Shown piece after piece: positions 1 through 11,476 of a stretch of DNA of 64,000 nt. The translations under genes and the position numbers were made by a program. The stretch is from contig CM063110.1 in NCBI GenBank assembly GCA_031841125.1, positions 52,737,946 through 52,801,945 on the forward strand, read 5' to 3'. This DNA is from Acanthococcus lagerstroemiae (lineage: Eukaryota; Arthropoda; Insecta; Hemiptera; Eriococcidae). Every line of letters begins with the position of its first letter. The stretch's first letter is position 1. Under the pieces are notes generated by a model, which made no database searches, was not told the origin of the DNA, and saw only the letters and a program-made list of their open reading frames with translations.

Positions 1-1679
1 AACCTATTATTAATTTTTTGTAAAGATGAATCCTACCAGATTCGATATCCAAGTAACTGTTTTAGAATGTATATACATTGTGAATCGTGTTCAGCAACCA
101 CTGATTTACTCTCATCAACATTTTTATCAGCTTTTGAAGAATAAATTTCTAATTTTAACCTCTATTAGTAGGTAGGTAAATTTTGTCATGTATTTGTCTT
201 ATGACTTTTGATGGAAAATTATTCAATACAGTTGGGTAAACACGTTTAGAAATATTAATAATGAACTGAACTATGACTGTGGAGGTATACTGTACTCGGT
301 ACGTAATTCTAACTCCTTAATGAATCAAATATGTGCGAGTTAAAGTTATTCGTCCTCAGTCACATCATAATCGACATGGAAAAGTAAAATATGCACCTAT
401 TTAATTCGAGGACCTATTCCTTATGAAACATTATTTTGGTGTAACTATACAAAGATGAGTCATTGAAATCAGAATGAAAATATATGACCAAACCGTGTAC
501 GGTATTATAAATATAGTTGTTATATGCAATTAAGAGTCTATATGTACAAGGCTAGTGAAAACCAGCATATCAAGTAAGATTATGACTCAGCAGAAATCGC
601 TTTTTCATCTCCCCTCCCCCTATTTTTATTTCCATATAAATAGAAGGAATGAAGAACCGTTCTCTTCTTATTTCCGCAAATGAAATAATACATTTGAAAA
701 TATAATAAAACCGAGCTGTAAGTTTAGCTGAACTTGATCTCCGAAAGTTGTAAGCGGTATGGTGCAAACTAAATATAAAACTTTGTGAAAGCCACAATTT
801 TATCGCTTCATACCATCTATTTATTCTGTATAGACTACACCCTTTCTGGGTTCTTTAGTCAAAACGTGTCTGAAAGTAGGACATGGAAAAGTTCGATTAT
901 TGTGAACAATTGCACAAGCTTGGAATTATCATGTTCAGGAATCCTGACGAAGCTACTAGAAAGGAGTGCATGTTACTTTCGAACATATGTAGTCATTGCC
1001 ATGATAAAAGTATAATGATGGACCTGAACAAATGTCGGACTAACGATGCAGCTCGTTATATACGTGGTGTGGGAAACGATAGAAGAGGAAGGGACAGATC
1101 CAGCATATTGCACGCATTCGACACCAGTATTCTGTCATGACCAAGTTAAAAAAGGACATACGCGAAGGAAACATTTTACTCCAAATTATAATAACTTTCC
1201 CGCGAATTATCAGATAAATATAGCAAGGAGATACAAGCTATTCATTTTGGGAGAAACAGAGAGCAGGTATCGTTGTACAAATTAGCGTTTTATACAATAA
1301 TTTGAAACCAAAATCATTTTGCACTATATCCTCGAACTTGAGGCACGATCCAGTCACAATTTCAAATCACCTGCAGTCAATTTTGAAAAATTTTTCCGAA
1401 ACTGGAATAGGTAGAAGATCTAAATATATTTTCTAAGTGATTCACCAAGTCCTCAATATCGAAATCAATTCATGTTCTCAGTCATATGTTTTGATGTATT
1501 AATAAATTTGAAATCTTTTTCACGGAACTTCAGCGAGGCGGGGCACGGGAAAAGGTGCTCCAGACGGTATTGGCGCATTTGTAAGAGAACTTGTGATCGA
1601 GTTTTGTAGGTTTTGAAAAAGAGGTGTATTGGGAATGTGTTCAAAAACAAATCACGTCAGCGAATAAGTATTATACCGC
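1..1679. other. AT-rich stretch without a recognisable gene
   Basis: Only short open frames are present; the longest ATG-started one is 883-1140 on the plus strand (85 codons). Its peptide has a Cys/His-rich stretch but matches no family I recognise, and no convincing splice sites bound it. No repeat or RNA gene was seen. Confidence 0.5.
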
Positions 1680-1744
1680 AGTTCACTTCTCGACAATAAC
1701 AGCAGCGAAAGCGATAAGAGAACGAGCAAGACCTGTCACTGATG
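1680..1744 (+). other. possible 5' non-coding exon with splice donor
   Basis: The segment ends in ATG followed by GTAAGA, a good splice donor at 1745. A 75-bp gap leads to a pyrimidine-rich acceptor ending TTCAG at 1819. An intron of this size is typical of insects. No long frame runs through this exon, so it would be 5' UTR. The pairing is inferred from splice consensus only; chance occurrence is possible. Confidence 0.25.
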
Positions 1745-1855
1745 GTAAGAATTCATCCTTCCCTACATATTATTGAGAAGTGTGAAAACTGTGTTAATAA
1801 TTCAGTTTTTCTGCTTCAGAGACCATGAACATTTAAGTAGGATGGTTTGCTGAAA

Positions 1856-2049
1856 ATGCTAATCAATTACAGTTCGATACACTGTCGTGCTTTACTTGCG
1901 TCAATAAAAGATGTGACCCATTTTCATGCAGTTACCCTTGACCTTGAAAAATTACCTGAACCTAAGTCTTTGCCTGTTCAGCCGCATGTTCAAGAACATA
2001 TTATTGAGGAAGAACCATCACAGATCCAGAATCTGAATACCCTGCCAGG
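1856..2049 (+). CDS. possible first coding exon, unrecognised protein
   Basis: The region 1820-2049 lies between an acceptor (TTTTTCTGCTTCAG, ending 1819) and a donor (CCAGG then GTAAGA at 2050). The first ATG that stays open to the donor is at 1856, with A at -3. It encodes about 64 residues, hydrophilic, with a Pro/Glu-rich second half (EKLPEPKSLPVQPH and IIEEEPSQ). The frame meets a stop immediately after the donor, as expected if splicing is needed. I recognise no domain. Upstream stops in this frame mean translation would have to begin in this exon. The alternative is a chance ORF in intergenic DNA. Confidence 0.28.
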
Positions 2050-2454
2050 GTAAGAAGTTTTTAAAATTGATGATTGGGTTTTTGTTAGCGTTCAACTAGA
2101 AAACCAGATGTAAGGGAACGGCGCTAGTTAGGAAAAATATTAAAATTTCAGGAGGATGGTACTTTTTTATAACATTTTCAAGACTCACAAACAGTGTACT
2201 TCATGGAAGTTTTTGTACACTCAGCCCGGTGTTAATAAATGAGATAAAATTAGTACATCTCATGAACAGATTAGATACAAAGTGTCGCATCCAGCCCTCT
2301 TTCAGAGGAGTTTCAAATTCTCAGTTCATTATGATGATTTATATAAGTACTTTCATATTGTTCAACTTTCAAATTTTTTCCTTCATTTTTCTCTGATTAA
2401 TTTAAGATCAAGTTTCATAGTGAGAATTCATTATATTACGAATATGTATATTTA

Positions 2455-2900
2455 ATAACTTTCAATGGTGCCAAAAGAACGTTATACGTATTGTTACTTA
2501 CTTAGTATTTTGGTGTTTGAGCATTTTTTCGAGAAGTTATATTCCATTTTTCTTTTGAATTACTTGTATAAGTTTCATTGTTTGAATTCTGGACAGGTAC
2601 TTGCTTCATTCAGTAGAATTTGACTATTTCCTTCTGAGTGCATCTTCTCCGTTACTTCTTTCCTAGAATTGTAAGAATTAAAATTTTTCTATTACACATA
2701 AATTACTCTCAATGGTGCCAAAATAGTGTCGTTACTTACTTAGTATTTTGTTGTTTAAACATTTTTCCAGAAGCTATTTAATTTTTTTTTTTTTTTTTTT
2801 TTTTAAATTACTTATAAGTTTCATTTTGAGAATTCAGGATACAGAATTTGACCATTTCGTCCTGAACATATTATATAACTTTCCTGAAATTATAAGAATG
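2455..2900. repeat. imperfect tandem duplication, ~247-bp period
   Basis: The words CAATGGTGCCAAAA, CTTACTTAGTATTTTG, AAGTTTCATT and GAATTTGAC recur in the same order at a constant offset of about 247 bp (first copies from 2463, second from 2710). The second copy carries a run of 23 T at 2782-2804. Both copies are diverged, so the duplication is not recent. No ORF is shared. Confidence 0.7.
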
Positions 2901-3119
2901 ATTTTCTTGAAGTTATCATTAGTCAGAACGATATACCAAATTAATGTTGATATCATTATACGCGCTTCTTTTTAGATTTAAGAACACTTACTTACGAATA
3001 CAGTCTTACTATAGCAATTTCTTCATTATAGCTCCAAAATTCTTCGTCATGGCCCATCATTTCTTGGTCGTAGAGAACTATGGAAATGGAAAGTTCATAA
3101 TCGCGGCTAATAAAATTTG

Positions 3120-4110
3120 AAAATAAAATTACCCCTTTGCTGGAAGTGAACGAATTGAGCAGAAGGTTGCCAATGTTGTCTTCATGATTACATTATCGGA
3201 AATATTGACATATATTTGTAGAATCATCCACATACAAATATATTTAAGTGATTTCGTCGGATATACCGTTTCTGTTTCATAACTTTCTTTTCCGGGAGTA
3301 TCTTTCACACCAGGACTCATTACAGAGACTGCATCGCTTTCAAAATACTTCTGAACTGTTCGTTTAACGAGCGTCATTTGTTTACCACGACTTCAAACTT
3401 CCGTTTGCACAGAACGAGACCTTTTTTCTTCACCAAGATATGGCTTGGCTGAACTAAGGAAACGACACTTCTTAACACAGGTATTTCAGGTGAATGTTGG
3501 CGCAAAATATTCGTTTCTGCGTCCGTGATTTCAATTTTGAATGGTAATTTTTAACATCAATCGTCACAGCCGTACGGAAGAGCAACGCTTTACGTGCACT
3601 TCAGGAGAAACATTACATGTCTTTAATTCATTGTTCAGAACGGACCTTGGAGAATTGGAAAAATTCTTGCGTTGATTTCAACGATATTCTCTCGATTTTT
3701 ATAATTACTTGTTGTCTCAATTCAGTGTGCTCATCTCTTAGCTTTTTCATAAGCTTGTAACGTGTGTCACTCGTTTCACTTCGGCTCTCTGTTTGGCCTT
3801 CTAGCAGATTAATTCACTTCGAGATGACGGTATCAACTCCGATGCTTCAAATTCCTGAAGCCTTGCTCGCTCTTGTTTTCGCTTCAATAAAATATTAATT
3901 TTCGTCGACGAAAGTTTATGATTCGAGCGGATTCTAACTTACCTTCAAGTTCTTCTTTCTTCCCTGCACATCACAAACTGCGTTTTCGATTTCTCCTTTG
4001 TTCTACTGAATGTGAATATATTCCTTACCGGCGTTTCCTTTCAACTTCTCTCTTTCGTCTTAAGCTTTCTGCATTTGTGATTCCCAGGCTTCTTCACACA
4101 TGAATACCTA
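3120..4110 (-). pseudogene. decayed basic coiled-coil ORF of a repeat-associated family (minus strand)
   Basis: On the minus strand, 3377-3129 is open for about 82 residues with VQKYFESDAVSVMSPGVKD near the N-terminus and TTLATFCSIRSLP near the C-terminus. This spacing recalls, from memory, an uncharacterised insect/cnidarian family seen many times per genome. That family has a D-D-V-S-x-M-x-PG-KK-D motif and a later FC-x-LRP-x-W. Upstream, 3900-3378 is broken by stops but reads as Lys/Arg/Glu-rich (ERARLQEFEASELIPSSRSE, KAKQRAEVKRVT, MKKLRDEHTELRQQV), as expected for its coiled-coil part. Further 5', 4110-3943 is again very basic and ends at a strong donor (AAG then GTAAGT on the minus strand). 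Frameshifts and stops make it non-functional. Family assignment is tentative; the function of the family is unknown to me. Confidence 0.45.
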
Positions 4111-4193
4111 TAAGAGGTTTGCAAATTAATAATACTTCGAATTAAGTTCGTAACAGCTTTGATGTTAGTATAGTTTCTATAACACTCTTCTAC

Positions 4194-4227
4194 AGCACGG
4201 CGATGTCCACTTTCTCATCGCCGTGCT
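4194..4227. repeat. perfect 12-bp hairpin
   Basis: AGCACGGCGATG is followed after 10 nt (TCCACTTTCT) by its exact reverse complement CATCGCCGTGCT. The stem is GC-rich in an AT-rich setting. No ORF or promoter context explains it. It could be a relic of a small inverted-repeat element or a structured RNA segment. Confidence 0.7.
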
Positions 4228-5180
4228 TCACGAAATCCACAGTGGTAGAAAAAACAAAAAACTGTAATGAAATGTAAATTAATTAATTTAGACGTGATCT
4301 TGAAACATTCTTGCGATATATTTTCATTAATATACTTACTAATTATTCAGTTTTCCATTTTTTGTACAGCTCTTGAGACCGGGAACTGGGATGAGCAACA
4401 GCGCCAAAATTTGTGATCAGCTGATCTGAGCGAATAAAAGTAAATTTCAATGACTTTCTAATGCAAACTGGATGGTGCTGGTTGGGCATTGAAATGGTGT
4501 TACTGTGCCCAAGGCAAGGTTCTTCGGATAAAGCACTAGAGAACTGCAGCCATGAAGCAGCATTCACAATAATTAGAAGTGATTAGAAGGATTCTTCGTG
4601 AAAACCACCTTAGGGCCGGTAGTACAAACAGTTTAAACATCAGGTCCTCAGCTCATGTGAACCGAACTCGAACACTGAACTCGAGCTCAAGCATGATTCA
4701 GTAGTACAATTCACAGTCATGGGGAGTTCAACTGAACTCACAAAACTGCTGAGTGCTGACAAAGGACAAAGACATGAAGTCTCATCAGTTACATGTTACA
4801 TCATTTGTGCTCTGTGGTTTGTGTGTGGTTCATGTTTTTCGGATTATTTTGCGGAAATTATGTTGATATTTTACCAGTATACAGGCTATACACTCCGACT
4901 TCCGTAATTTTGGAATATCATTCTGAAATTATGCTACAAGTGCCCCTTGACTTTATTCATATTTTAATAATTGAATGCAATAATTTGATTACTTACATTG
5001 TTCTCTGAGAAACTCACTGTAAGTATTTACATACTATTGTTAGCTATACACAATTCAGATTTAGTGTAATGATTTTCTGGTATTCAATAGCATTTTGATT
5101 GGTAACAAATGTAGTTTTCGTACGAGCTTTTATTGATTTAATTCACAGTAGTTTATGACTAATGAAGTATAAAGTGTAGC
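4228..5180. other. no gene seen
   Basis: Short unrelated frames only. 4690-4740 contains several GAACTCGA-type words (CGAACTCGAACACTGAACTC) resembling debris of a CTCGAG-rich hAT family, but ends cannot be placed. Confidence 0.4.
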
Positions 5181-5342
5181 AAAATTTCGACTTTACCGCC
5201 AGATAGCGTTATATCCGCAACTATTATACTCTTTAAAGTAGCGCGCGTGGAATAAGGCAACATCTGTTTATACACCCATGGCTGTCCATCCAGCAGAACA
5301 CCAGCAGTTACATCGCTATCTGGCGGTAAAAGTCGAAATTTT
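5181..5342. mobile_element. 162-bp MITE with 29-bp terminal inverted repeats
   Basis: The left arm begins AAAATTTCGACTTTACCGCC and continues through AGATAGCG. The right arm (5314-5342) is its reverse complement apart from one extra T in a T-run. The interior is only about 100 bp, so this is non-autonomous. No certain target duplication flanks it, so the superfamily is open. An open frame starting at 5278 runs out through the right arm and is probably fortuitous. Confidence 0.75.
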
Positions 5343-5512
5343 AAAACTGACTAAGACGTTTCCACAAAGAACCTTTAGAGAGCCAAGAGACCAAGACAGT
5401 CCAACAAAAAATTACCACAGTAGTGGAGCAAAACTTAAGAGACATAAGTTCTGTATCTGTCTAGTGCCACATGGGAATACATAGGTCCTCATCATCCTTG
5501 TCTTGTTGTACA

Positions 5513-6213
5513 CAGGGTTGGGCAGGACGCGAATTAAAAGGACTCGAGTCCTTATTTGGGACTTGTGACTCAGACTCTGAGTCTTTTATTTTCAGGACTT
5601 GTGACTTGCACTTTTACTCGTTTACAACCTCAAATTTAAGAGTCCTTTACTTTGGCAATAATTATTTGATTTCAAAATTTGAATCATGAATTTTGCAAAT
5701 TGCAAGATTTGCAACCCTGGAAGCTGGAAAGTACTGTCGCACAGATTGTCAGAAGAAAAGGACAACTAAAAGACCCTCTGTAAAGGCATTTTTCTTATAA
5801 CAAGAGATAAAAGCCCATCACATGAAAAGAGCGATATCTCAATCACAAAGTAAGACAGAAAAGACACATTTTAGTTGTTTAAAAAAAAAAAAGAACGTGA
5901 GAAGTGTGACCTGACCTAGTGCTTGTTGTACTTGTTTTTTGTGGTGATTGCTGATAACTTGATAGTGATAGCAGGTTTGCGCTTCGGCGGCATCCAAATA
6001 GTTTAAACTGGCAGAATTATTGATATTATGTCTCACTCTCATTATTGAAAAGTAAAGGTAAAATCAGTGTAAAAGAATTCCTTTGAGACTCGGACTCGAA
6101 CTCGAGTCCTTTTAGAATCGTAGAGTCATGACTCGGACTTCGAGTCTAAACAAAATAAATGACTCGTGTGACTTGGACTCGAGTCAGTTTTGGGGACTCG
6201 ATGCCCAACCCTG
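5513..6213. mobile_element. hAT-type non-autonomous element, perfect TIR and TSD
   Basis: The ends are CAGGGTTGGGCA and its exact reverse complement, 12 bp. Both sides carry the identical 8-bp GTTGTACA (5505-5512 and 6214-6221), the duplication size made by hAT transposases. The subterminal regions are packed with ACTCGAGTCC and GACTCG words on both strands, a typical transposase-binding arrangement. The interior has no transposase frame. The intact TSD says the insertion is comparatively young. It is the clearest complete TIR element in the window. Confidence 0.9.
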
Positions 6214-6382
6214 GTTGTACACAAATGACCTTCAATCAGTTTAGGCTTCATGAAAATTCTCTAGACATGATATATGTACATCAATAATGATTGTAAGACA
6301 AGGTGTGAGACACCCACAATGGTGGAGCTTTCGCCATGTTCAATTCAATGTACTGCCCTTGGGGGAGGGGGTAATAGCATAT

Positions 6383-6802
6383 CAATTAATCAGTAGGGTA
6401 GCCGGAGTAGTTTTCCGTTGCTTTCCCCGCGGTTTGTTGCGGTAGAGCTTTTCTTCGCTATGCCAAAGAGTGTGCAACCGCAGTTCGCTTACGAGCCATA
6501 TGTTTTACCACAACGTTGAGTAAGCTGTTCACGATGTGCACTCGACAGTCTCAGTCTTTCAGTTCTGATGGTAACATGACCTGTGATTGCAATGCCTGTT
6601 CGTTCAAATTGGCGGGTAACAGGACGTGTTATCTTTCCACCTTGATCGATACTGTAATCGCTGTGTTCGCTAGGATGATAGGGGGGGGGGGATTCGGATA
6701 TCACTAGCTTTCCGGCGTTGATGGGACTCTGGGACTGGGAGTCGAACCCGAGACGCAAGAATTGCGAAGCGGACACGTTAATCACTCGGCCATACAGCAA
6801 TA
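6383..6802 (-). mobile_element. full-length tRNA-derived SINE (minus strand)
   Basis: On the minus strand the element starts near 6802 with a tRNA-like head. It has an A box TGGCCGAGTGATTAACG and, about 35 nt on, a consensus B box GGTTCGACTCC (RNA polymerase III internal promoter). A body of about 340 bp follows, including an 11-nt C/G run at 6681-6691. The element is flanked by an 11-bp direct repeat TAATAGCATAT at 6372-6382 and 6803-6813, as left by LINE-driven insertion. The head resembles a Ser-type tRNA in its D arm, but the anticodon arm is not a functional tRNA. A long open frame across it on the minus strand is incidental. Confidence 0.85.
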
Positions 6803-6813
6803 TAATAGCATAT

Positions 6814-8213
6814 GACTATTTGAAAAAAAGTCAAAAGTATTTATCTGAAAGACAAAACAATTTTTTTTTTGTCAAAGCGTCATGAGGGTTATGGCATATT
6901 CACTGAGACTGAAAATATTGACATACTGGAGAGTTAGCTATTATCATTATTGACAGGCAGGGGCGCAACAGACCTACACTGTAAGTAGGTGTTCAGAGCA
7001 TGTGTCTATCAACGACACAAAAAAAAAAGTTTTAAAATGTAAATGTTATCCTTTGCTGGGGGGTACTTCTCATAATTCAGTGAGTGCCCTGGCATCCTTA
7101 AACCCCCTATTATTGCTCCTTTCATTATTGGAAATAAAATCTGATACAGTTCAATTGTTCCATTACTATGGTCGTAACATAATTTAATTGTCTTCAATTC
7201 ATATAGTGTACCTGCAAGTCACTGAACGCAGTATCCAAACGGTAATCTTGGATGTACGTAGTATTACCTTCCTAATACATATGTTCATAGGTAGATACCA
7301 ACTTCATGATTCAGGAATATAAGTGTGATTTCTGATGTGCAAAAGGAGTGTCGGAGAAATTAATTAAATTAGGTGAAATGTAAAGCCATTACCCTATAAA
7401 ATGGCTGAAATCACGCCACGTGATAATAAACAATCGTATTAGAGAATTGTTTTTTCACTTATAGTTTTGTCTGAACGCAGGGGCAGTAAAGTTTTCAATG
7501 ATGATAGCAGATTGATGAAATCGCATGTGCGGCCTTAGATAATACATACATATTATTACCCAAGATGTATTGAATTCACTTGGGGGAGGGGGTACTCGTG
7601 TACGTGATGAAAGTCGAAATTATATCAAATTTCTAATTTCTGATTTTACTGCTACCTTCTATGCTGTGAGCAAGTTCTACATGGCGATTATCGTTCTTCC
7701 CAAAAAGAGAGCTTGAACGTTCCTTAATTTTTAAATAATAATAATAAATGGGAAAGTACCGACAAAACTAACGAAATAGTAGTTCCTTAAGTCACTAAAT
7801 TTAAATATTTCAGAGGAATTGTAAGCGGACCCTAGTTTGGGAATTTCAGACCAAAAGCTCTCAGGTAAATCTGAAGTAGGTATGATATCTCAATTTTGAG
7901 ACCGGAGGAGGGGGCAAAATGCTACACCAGGTTTTTCGGCGGGGCCTATCTTCACGGGCAGTACAGTTTGGGTAGTAACGAAAATTTGTTTATTTGAAAT
8001 TTGATTGTGTTTTTTCGGGACAGAAAAGAATTTAACAAGACTGAATATATTCCAACTTCGGTGCTTGGGCAACTTCGAAAAATTCTCAAAATAAGCCCTG
8101 TTTTTCGGTGTTGGAAGGACAAGTTACTTATGCCCTTTATTTTCGAAATTTTATCCTACCATTTTTCTTTTATGATACAACCTACCAGTCTAAAACCTTG
8201 AGTTTCCCCGAAG
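6814..8213. other. no gene seen
   Basis: Short frames only. G-rich patches (for example 7581-7592 and 7906-7917) look like MITE debris, but no paired ends were found. Confidence 0.4.
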
Positions 8214-8616
8214 TACCGTATATTTCTCATTATAAGTCGCACTTTTTTTCAGAAATAAACGTTTAAAAATGTGGGGTGCGGCTTATACACGAATAATTTC
8301 AAAAAATCATTAAAAAAATATCGGTAGGTAGGTAGTTGATGGATGTTTTCTGTTGCCGTATCGCTAACTCCCATAAGTTTCATGTCTGTGCATGTACACC
8401 TCTAAAATGATTGTGAGGAAGACGACGACTCAAGTTCTTCTAGCGATGAAGATGACTCAGAGACTTAGACTAGTAGTTACCTACCGATTTTCTAAATAAT
8501 TTTGTAGTATTATTGGCACAGAGTCTACGGCTTATATTCGCATAATATAATAAATTATTTTTCAAGTACGTCTTAAAATTATGTGGGCGGCTTATAATCA
8601 TCGGAAATATAAGGTA
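8214..8616 (+). mobile_element. pogo/Tigger-like remnant with acidic transposase tail
   Basis: The ends match as inverted repeats: CCGTATATTTCTCATTATAAGTC on the left against CCTTATATTTCC plus GATTATAAGCCGC on the right strand, each flanked by TA. This fits a Tc1/mariner-pogo target site. Plus-strand 8412-8468 reads CEEDDDSSSSSDEDDSET then stop. This matches the Asp/Glu/Ser-rich C-terminal tail common in pogo-type transposases. The rest of the transposase is deleted, so the copy is dead. Confidence 0.55.
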
Positions 8617-9942
8617 GTTCCCTTTGATTCTTCGAAACAGACCTTTTCCCTGTTCTCTATTTCTGACAGATCCACAATGTCCTAGTTTATTTTATTCAGA
8701 GCAGTCTCTAGTTCCGCTGATTTCTCCTCACTTGTCAATCTTCTAGAGTTGTACTAAAGTATTTTCAGATTGGTTGACTTCATTTTTGTTTTGTTTTGGT
8801 TAACCCAACCTTCCTCCCTCCCTTTTGCCTGGTCATTTATAACTAACACCGAGAACTTTCGTCGAATGGAATGTATTTGTTGAGATACTGGACGTAATTG
8901 GAAGTTTGTCTTATATTTTTTGTGAAGCTGTCCTTAATAGCAGCATTACGGACATTGGAACTCTGATAACAGGTGCTTTCCTGATGAAATTAGTATGCAT
9001 TTAGATTTTGAGTTAGTTTATCAACGAGAAGCTAATAAGGCCATGGCTTTTCGGGAAACTTCGTTATGGTTACCTGAGTAGAAAAGAAAATGCTCGGTCA
9101 CTCCCTCTCGCTACCAAAAAATTTCAACACGTTGCGAAAATTTGCCTGTCTTTGCACACAAAGTAATAAAGACCTTGAGGTTTCAAACTTTATACAAATA
9201 ATTTATGTGCAGGAATTTTAACCAATAGCCGGCTTTACCATACAGACTGACTGGACAGCAGCTCAGAGCGGCAAAATTTTGGGGTGGCAAAGTTTGCAGT
9301 CCAACGAAATATTTGCGGGAGAAGGGGTTGTAAAAGAACGGAGGCAAAATAGGGCAGCAGAGTACTGAAAATCGGCCCTGGAGAGAACGTTGAGATCAGG
9401 AGGGTTGCTCAACATCTTCTGTAGGCTGAACAGTTGCAAGAGAATGGGTGACGATGACGTAGGCCACAATCGATAATTGATACAGCGCGAGGATGTGTGG
9501 AAGCAAATCATTTTATACAACTAATTTTATAGCTCCTTCAACCTCTATTGTGTATTATCGATGTCATGTCAGCAATCTATGCGAGATTTCAATGTTGCGA
9601 AATTTCAGATCATTAGTTTCAAGAATACGCCTTCGATATGGAAGGAAACGCAATTTGAATAACATACGTGTTTGATAGACTGCATTTCTAAGATATCAAG
9701 GGCACATATTCACAACAGCAAGCTCGTAAATATCAGCAGTATCAGCCAAAACAAAACGAAATGCAGCGTGAATTTTGGATGCAGCTGAATTACAATACGC
9801 GGCAAAAAAGAAAAGATAATTAAATGAATCAGTTTGTTTTATTTATTGTACTGATTCTTTGGAGAATACGGTTTTCATGTCTAAACTTTAAACTTGAAAT
9901 TATACCGACGCTGTCTTTAGCTGACTTATCAATCAATCAAAA
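8617..9942. other. no gene seen
   Basis: Short frames on both strands without recognisable motifs. Confidence 0.4.
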
Positions 9943-10278
9943 TCAATGGTCAAAAAAACCATTTTTTGGCATTAAACATTGTCTACATATTATATACCTT
10001 CGAAAAATAAAAACTACCGATTGTGCTCCCGAGTTCTGGTGTTTCGAGCACTCCCTCTGTTCAGATACCCGGCCTGATTCGCCGGCAAAGGCCTCCCTAA
10101 ACCTATCCCAGTTTTTCCTGTTTTGGGCTGCTCTGCTCCATAGTATTCCCGCCCTTCTCTCAATCTTTCTCAATCTTCTGCCTCTATCTTTGTGCAGGCC
10201 TACTCCTCCCTCTTTACCTGTCATATGGGACCCAGTTCGTGATACTGTGGCTCCAGGTATCATTTGTGCTTCTGGCAA
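9943..10278 (-). pseudogene. LINE pol 3' end fragment (minus strand)
   Basis: The minus-strand frame contains RGRRLRKIERRAGILWSRAA followed by QNRKNWDRFREAFA. This is the pattern of the extreme C-terminus of insect non-LTR polyproteins: basic GR-rich stretch, W-x-R-x-A-x-(D/N)R-x-x-W, then EAFA. Only the tail is present; no reverse transcriptase core lies upstream on this strand. It abuts an opposite-strand LINE end at about 10305. Confidence 0.6.
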
Positions 10279-10304
10279 CGTGCCCTGCGTAATTTACTTT
10301 TAAC

Positions 10305-11173
10305 CTCTTCTTCAGACATCACATTACAGAACTCAAGAAATCCTGCCACTCACGTCTCAACCTTCTCAAAAAACTAGCACACACACCTGCGGCGCTGATA
10401 CAACATCTCGACTACGTATCTATCGTTCACTTATCCGTTCAAAATGCGACTACGGACTTGCCATCCACTCAGCAGCAACCAAAACGGATTTAAACAAACT
10501 GAACGCCATTCACCATCGAGCACTACGCCTGGCCAGTGGTGCCTTCCCCACCACAGCCTACTCCAATATCTATTTTCTCTGCAACGAACTTCCACCGGAA
10601 CTTCGCCGACAACTACTTTTCCTTCGCTTCATTATCCGCATCAACAAATCCACACGAACGCTAATTCAACTGGAGGAAATTAACCGCCACAGAACCTAGA
10701 ATCGAAAACGCTTTGCACCCAGACTAGAAACTGCCATAGAAACTCTCGGACTTCCATCTTCAACGCTGACCAACCCAGAAGCAACTCACCTCATCAACAC
10801 AGCCACCGCAGCAGAATGGTCTCAACGCTGGCAAGCTCAACATCCAACACATCAACTTCGAGTTATCTTCGACACCCCAGCAACAGTCATCCCCTCCGTC
10901 GGTCATCGCAGACACGACGGCATCTTCACCCGACTACTCACTGGCCACACTCGCCTTACTCGTGAATTCCTCCTCAATAAATCACCTCCTCCGATATGCT
11001 CTCAGTGTCATTATCCACTCAGAATTCCACACCTCCTACTGGAGTGCCCAATCCTTACGTCTCTACGCTTCCATTTCCCCAATCCCCTTACACTCGGAAA
11101 TCTTTTCCAAATCGTAACACCCGACCTACTAATCCACCATCTTCAAAAAGCCAACATCTACACGCAGTTGTAA
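10305..11173 (+). pseudogene. Jockey/I-like LINE pol C-terminus with Cys-His motif
   Basis: From 10391 a single frame runs to a TAA at 11171, broken by one TAG at 10697. An upstream segment (10314-10390, ITELKKSCHSRLNLLKKLA) is in a shifted frame. The frame shows the post-RT signature of Jockey-type elements: YRSLIRSKCDYGLAIHSAAT, then ALRLASGAFPTT, then NELPPELRRQ. Later come GIFTRLLTGHTRLT and the terminal zinc-knuckle-like CSQCHYPLRIPHLLLECP (CX2CX7HX4C) at about 10997-11050. The 5' part (endonuclease, RT catalytic core) is missing, as in 5'-truncated insertions. Base composition is clearly more C-rich than the surroundings, consistent with a fairly young, foreign insert. One stop and one frameshift make it non-functional. 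Confidence 0.88.
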
Positions 11174-11476
11174 CACGCAATTACTCATAAATTGTGCATA
11201 AGTTGCATTAATTTCCTTTTCTTGATGTGGCCCCAGGTGCCCCTGCAGAGAAATTGAGCCAGGTAGAAGGGTTGGCCTCCGTTTATGTAAATTTTCTTCA
11301 TAATCTTCCTCTGTATGTTCAGCAGCGTTATTTATAAAATTTTGAAACATTTCTTCCGTCCTTAATTCGGTTACAAAATTTATCATACTCTTAAATCGAT
11401 TTTGATCGCCTGGAGACTTTTATTTATTTTATCAAAACGCTCCAACAATGTTGTCCACATTACAGCAATGAAAACT

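Noticed and set aside
883..1140. 85-codon plus-strand ORF with Cys/His residues
   Set aside because: No family recognised, no splice context, and overlapping frames of similar length on the same strand.
9824..10303. 159-codon plus-strand frame
   Set aside because: It is the shadow of the minus-strand LINE tail at 9943-10278, which has the recognisable motif.
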